A model generated the notes under the pieces. That model had not been told where the DNA came from, made no database searches, and saw nothing but the letters and a program-made list of their open reading frames with translations. The position numbers and the translations under genes are program-made. A stretch of 64,000 nt of DNA from Bog-756 sp963839925 (GTDB lineage Bacteria > Actinomycetota > Acidimicrobiia > Acidimicrobiales > RAAP-2), in the NCBI GenBank assembly GCA_963839925.1, contig CAWIWV010000002.1, positions 1 through 64,000 of the forward strand, in the 5' to 3' direction. Shown piece after piece: positions 61,383 to 64,000 of this stretch (positions are counted from its first letter, which is position 1; each line of letters starts with the position of its first letter).

Positions 61383-61862
61383 TCAGGGTGGGGTCACGTC
61401 GCGCTCGACCGGATTCGGTCGGCGGTTCATCCGCCCGGTCGGTTTCCATCCGCTTTCGGCAATAACCTCGGCGATCTGCTCCATGTTGAACACGTCGTAC
61501 TCGTAGTCGAACTTTCTGTCGCCCGCATAACGCAAGATGGAGACGCCGGCGACCCGGTACGGCGAGCCGTCGGCCCGCCCGCCCGGCAGTTGGTTCCACC
61601 ACATGCTGACGACTCGATCGCCGTCTGCCATCGTCCACTCCTCCGGAAACACCCAGTCCTCCAGCCCCTGCATGCTGTCCATCATGAACTGCTCGATAGC
61701 CGGCCTCCCCTCGTAGCGACCCCAAGCCGAATCGATGTAGACCGCATCCTCGGTGAAGTACGAGGCGAGCGCGGACCAGGGAAGCTCTCCCTTTTCGATC
61801 CGGTCGCGTACGGCCACCATCTCGCGGTAGACGGCCAGCGCTTCTTCGGCTCTGTCGCTCAT
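61383..61862 (-). CDS. SnoaL/NTF2-like protein
   Basis: Protein of 159 residues with the NTF2-like fold: EEALAVYREMVAVRDRIEKG, WSALASYFTEDAVYIDSAWG, RYEGRPAIEQFMMDSMQGL, DGDRVVSMWWNQLPGG, VAGVSILRYAGDRKFDYEYD. Members act as ketosteroid isomerases, polyketide cyclases or hydratases. ATG 61862 is selected because the family begins there. Lies next to a broken relative and to degradation-type genes. Confidence 0.78.
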   Translation of the reverse strand: MSDRAEEALAVYREMVAVRDRIEKGELPWSALASYFTEDAVYIDSAWGRYEGRPAIEQFMMDSMQGLEDWVFPEEWTMADGDRVVSMWWNQLPGGRADGSPYRVAGVSILRYAGDRKFDYEYDVFNMEQIAEVIAESGWKPTGRMNRRPNPVERDVTPP

Positions 61863-61906
61863 CGGATCGAGGCTAGTGCGTCGTGCCTGCGAACGACCGG
61901 GGAGCG

Positions 61907-63115
61907 CTAGACATTCATCGGCGGGCGCTCCCGAAACGCGAGGCTTCGAGCTCCCTCGGGAACCGCTTCGAGACCGGCCGCCACGTCGCCGACCCGAGGC
62001 CCACATTTCGCAGCCGGCGCCGCCAGCTCGGCCATGTCGAACCCGTAGAGCGCCGCCGCCGTACCCCCCAACATCGCCTGAGCCTCGGTCGGTTCGACGC
62101 CTGCGAACGTCCGCTGGAGAGACTCGAGCGAGAAGGGGAAGGTTCCTTCGAGGTGCGGGTAGTCAGAACCCCACATGATCCGGTCCGCTCCGATCATCGC
62201 CCGTCGTTCACAGTCGTAGGGGTGCATGAAGCTCGCGGTGACATAGCAATTGGTCTGCCAGAACTCGCTCGGGAGGTGCGAGAGGCGCATCTCGTCCAAG
62301 CTCTGCAGTTCGCCGATCCCGCCACCGGCCATGCTCGAGTAGTGGCTGTCCATGGCACGAAGTGCTGCGGGAATCCAGCCACTCCCCTGTTCGGCCAAGG
62401 CCATTCGCAGACCTGGGAAGCGATCGAACACACCCGACAGGACCAGGGTCCAGAACGGTCGGTGCGAGAACCAGGTCGTCTCCATCAACCACAAGAGTTG
62501 CGACCCCGGGTACTCGCCGTAGTCGGGCGAGGAGCTGCCTCCGTGGGTGTTGATCACGACACCCCGCTCCTCGCAGGCGCGCCAGACCGGATCGTACGCA
62601 CGCGAATGGAGCGGCTCGATCGGAGCCCCGGGCGGCGCACCGGGCAAGAGCACACCCTTCAATCCGTTGTCGGCGATCCAGTGGACGTCGCGGACCGCCT
62701 CGTCCACGTCGTTGAGCAAGAACTGGCCGATCCCGGCGCGCCGGCCGGGTGCTGCCGCGCAGAACTCGGCCAACCACCGGTTGTGGGCGCGCAGTCCGGC
62801 CAAACGCAGCTCGAAGTCGGCAGCAGACGGCACCAGCGCGGTCAGGTTCCCGCCGGGGAAGAACGGCGGGACGGTGTTCGGATAGATGACCTCTGCGACG
62901 ATGCCGTCCGCCTCGAGGTCACCCAGACGGCGGTCACTGTCCCAGTTGCGGTCGGCGTCCGGCTTGGACAGATCCTCGAACGGGTTCACATAGTCGTCGG
63001 CCCAGTCATCGAAGCTGTCGTGGTAGCGGGACTCGAGGTACGGCTTGTAGTCGCGTAGGTCGGCGCCGGCGTGGCAGTCCGCCGAGATAACGGTATAGCG
63101 ATCGTCGTCGTTCAC
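61907..63115 (-). CDS. Amidohydrolase-2 family (ACMSD-like) metal hydrolase/decarboxylase
   Basis: Protein of 402 residues. It begins YTVISADCHAGADLRDYKPY, a variant of the usual D-x-H-x-H start in which C-H-A replaces H-x-H; this could weaken the first metal site. Then LKGVLLPGAPPGAPIEPLHS, GVVINTHGGSSSPDY with metal His, FDRFPGLRMALAEQGSGWIP, and IMWGSDYPHLEGTFP with the conserved Asp. Such proteins cleave or decarboxylate ring-derived acids. It is 10 bases downstream of the acetoacetate-decarboxylase-like gene, in one operon. Confidence 0.85.
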   Translation of the reverse strand: MNDDDRYTVISADCHAGADLRDYKPYLESRYHDSFDDWADDYVNPFEDLSKPDADRNWDSDRRLGDLEADGIVAEVIYPNTVPPFFPGGNLTALVPSAADFELRLAGLRAHNRWLAEFCAAAPGRRAGIGQFLLNDVDEAVRDVHWIADNGLKGVLLPGAPPGAPIEPLHSRAYDPVWRACEERGVVINTHGGSSSPDYGEYPGSQLLWLMETTWFSHRPFWTLVLSGVFDRFPGLRMALAEQGSGWIPAALRAMDSHYSSMAGGGIGELQSLDEMRLSHLPSEFWQTNCYVTASFMHPYDCERRAMIGADRIMWGSDYPHLEGTFPFSLESLQRTFAGVEPTEAQAMLGGTAAALYGFDMAELAAPAAKCGPRVGDVAAGLEAVPEGARSLAFRERPPMNV

Positions 63116-63125
63116 GGGATGCGCT

Positions 63126-63881
63126 CTATGCGGGCTGCAGTCGGGCGATCATCCCGTCGTAGCGCTGATGGCGATACGGCCAGATCCATTCGGCGGGGAC
63201 GCTGCGGAGGATCTCACCGGTCTGGGTCTGGCGACTCTCCGTGTAGGTGATCGACACGATCTTCCGGACCGGCAGCTCGGCCAACGGGTCGAACGGAGAG
63301 TCGCGGAGAATGATCTCCCCCTCGATCGCGTCGCGGACCCGGTCCTCCTGGGTCCTTCGCACCCGCACCAGCGAAGGATCGCCGTCGAATCGACCGCCCG
63401 AGGGATCCATCAGGAACTTGAAGTAATAAGCGAATCGCTCGTCGACGGGACCCGGGGTCAGTTGCTCGCTGACCCGTCCCCGAACCTCGACCAGATCGAC
63501 CCCTTTGCGGCTCATGACCGCGGTCACCTGGTCCCCATCCCGCTCGATGGAGGCCGTGCCGAGCTTCTTCGGCTCGCCGAAGGTCTCGCGACCGCCGACC
63601 ACTGCGGCCTCGGTGCTCATGATCATGAGCAGGTCGTAAGAGCCGACGACACCGTCGTAGGAACAGCGCACGGCGAAGGTTCCCGCGGACAACGGACCGT
63701 CGGGCATGTCGACCTGGGCGAAGTTCGCACGCACCCACGGCTCAGCCATCTCGAGCGGCTTCGGGAGCACCGATGCGATGACGTCCCGATCGGTCTCGTA
63801 GAGGGCGAGCAGGTTGCGCGACCACATCGGCTCACCGGCCGGTGTCTCTGGTTCGGTCTGCAAAGCGGCATAGCGGATCAT
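63126..63881 (-). CDS. Acetoacetate-decarboxylase-family protein
   Basis: Protein of 251 residues. The Schiff-base Lys region reads GGRETFGEPKKLGTASIERD, as in acetoacetate decarboxylase and its pyruvate aldolase-like relatives; the Glu/Arg environment lies in LLMIMSTEAAVV and YYFKFLMDPSGGRF. It could decarboxylate a beta-keto acid or act as an aldolase-dehydratase. The ATG overlaps the stop of the partial gene at the right edge, so the operon continues beyond the window. Confidence 0.82.
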   Translation of the reverse strand: MIRYAALQTEPETPAGEPMWSRNLLALYETDRDVIASVLPKPLEMAEPWVRANFAQVDMPDGPLSAGTFAVRCSYDGVVGSYDLLMIMSTEAAVVGGRETFGEPKKLGTASIERDGDQVTAVMSRKGVDLVEVRGRVSEQLTPGPVDERFAYYFKFLMDPSGGRFDGDPSLVRVRRTQEDRVRDAIEGEIILRDSPFDPLAELPVRKIVSITYTESRQTQTGEILRSVPAEWIWPYRHQRYDGMIARLQPA

Positions 63882-64000
63882 CGGTCACTCCTCGTCGTCA
63901 CGTCCCAGGCCTCGTGGTCGGTCAACCACGGGCGCCCGGCTTCCTTATAGGGCTTCCACTTCTCGAACGCGGCGGGGTCGGTCTGGCCCAGCTCCTCGGG
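63878..64000 (-). CDS. Partial gene, C-terminal 40 residues
   Basis: Only the end is inside the window: DPAAFEKWKPYKEAGRPWLT, then DHEAWDVTTRSD and the stop. Its TGA overlaps the ATG of the decarboxylase-like gene, so it is the upstream member of that operon. No family can be assigned from this piece. Confidence 0.6.
   Translation of the reverse strand, partial: PEELGQTDPAAFEKWKPYKEAGRPWLTDHEAWDVTTRSDR

Overview
All calls below were read by eye from the sequence; no alignment, HMM search or coverage data were available.

Origin. The window appears to hold DNA from two lineages. Bases 1 to about 3,330 look planctomycete: a multi-PAS sensor, a MerR regulator and an exported protein with the N-terminal motif ESLDGRLLLS, with many frame breaks. 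From about 3,400 to the right end the DNA is actinobacterial, most like an uncultured Acidimicrobiia member. The signs are F420-type luciferase-like oxidoreductase, a SigB/SigF partner-switching set, YWLVAADGG repeat proteins, NADP-type group 3b [NiFe]-hydrogenase and many GTG or leaderless starts. I treat the 3.33-3.40 kb junction as a probable assembly chimera.

Layout. 3.4-4.9 kb: TetR/methyltransferase pair with a shared 45-bp operator. 5.0-24.8 kb: a stress or dormancy-like block with STAS, DUF1918, a phosphotransferase/ATPase kinase, FtsH, slipin, a PPDK-like protein coupled to a PhoU-like protein, erythromycin esterase, phosphoribosyltransferase-hydrolase fusion, DrrAB-type ABC exporter, alcohol dehydrogenase, a secreted deacetylase with 126-bp repeats and DUF2267. 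24.8-32.5 kb: group 3b [NiFe]-hydrogenase operon with cNMP-binding protein, protease, HypC, EamA transporter and DUF6390, then a CBS protein. 32.5-39.8 kb: amine/amino-acid catabolism (aminotransferase, aldehyde dehydrogenase, saccharopine-dehydrogenase-like) divergent from gdhA and an amino-acid permease. 40.0-41.9 kb: two oxidoreductases. 42.0-53.0 kb: a general-stress island with SpoIIE phosphatase, two STAS proteins, two HATPase proteins, a SigB/SigF-type sigma factor, many small proteins and an encapsulin-type ferritin. 53.1-64.0 kb: a large secreted glycosidase-like protein, GH13 alpha-glucosidase, F420 oxidoreductase, FAD oxidoreductase, SnoaL-like proteins, amidohydrolase and acetoacetate-decarboxylase-like protein.

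How it works together. Thirteen 15-bp sites close to GGGACYTTCGGCCCT lie in front of genes between 4.9 and 36.8 kb. In five cases exactly 34 bases separate the site from the start codon, and nearly all have an xANNNT -10 hexamer at the same distance. The site resembles the mycobacterial DosR box, and several target genes belong to families in the M. tuberculosis DosR regulon. I infer a hypoxia/dormancy regulon that includes the hydrogenase, gdhA, FtsH/slipin and the unusual PPDK-like/PhoU-like pair; its regulator is not in the window. A second regulon covers 42-53 kb: ten or eleven promoters of the form GTTT-N14/16-GGGTAT precede the small stress genes, the anti-sigma-like gene, an MFS transporter and the encapsulin cargo. 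They are best explained by the SigB/SigF-type sigma factor encoded in the same island.

Sequence quality. One-base frame breaks occur in at least nine actinobacterial genes and are densest in the hydrogenase operon. They may be uncorrected indels rather than gene decay.
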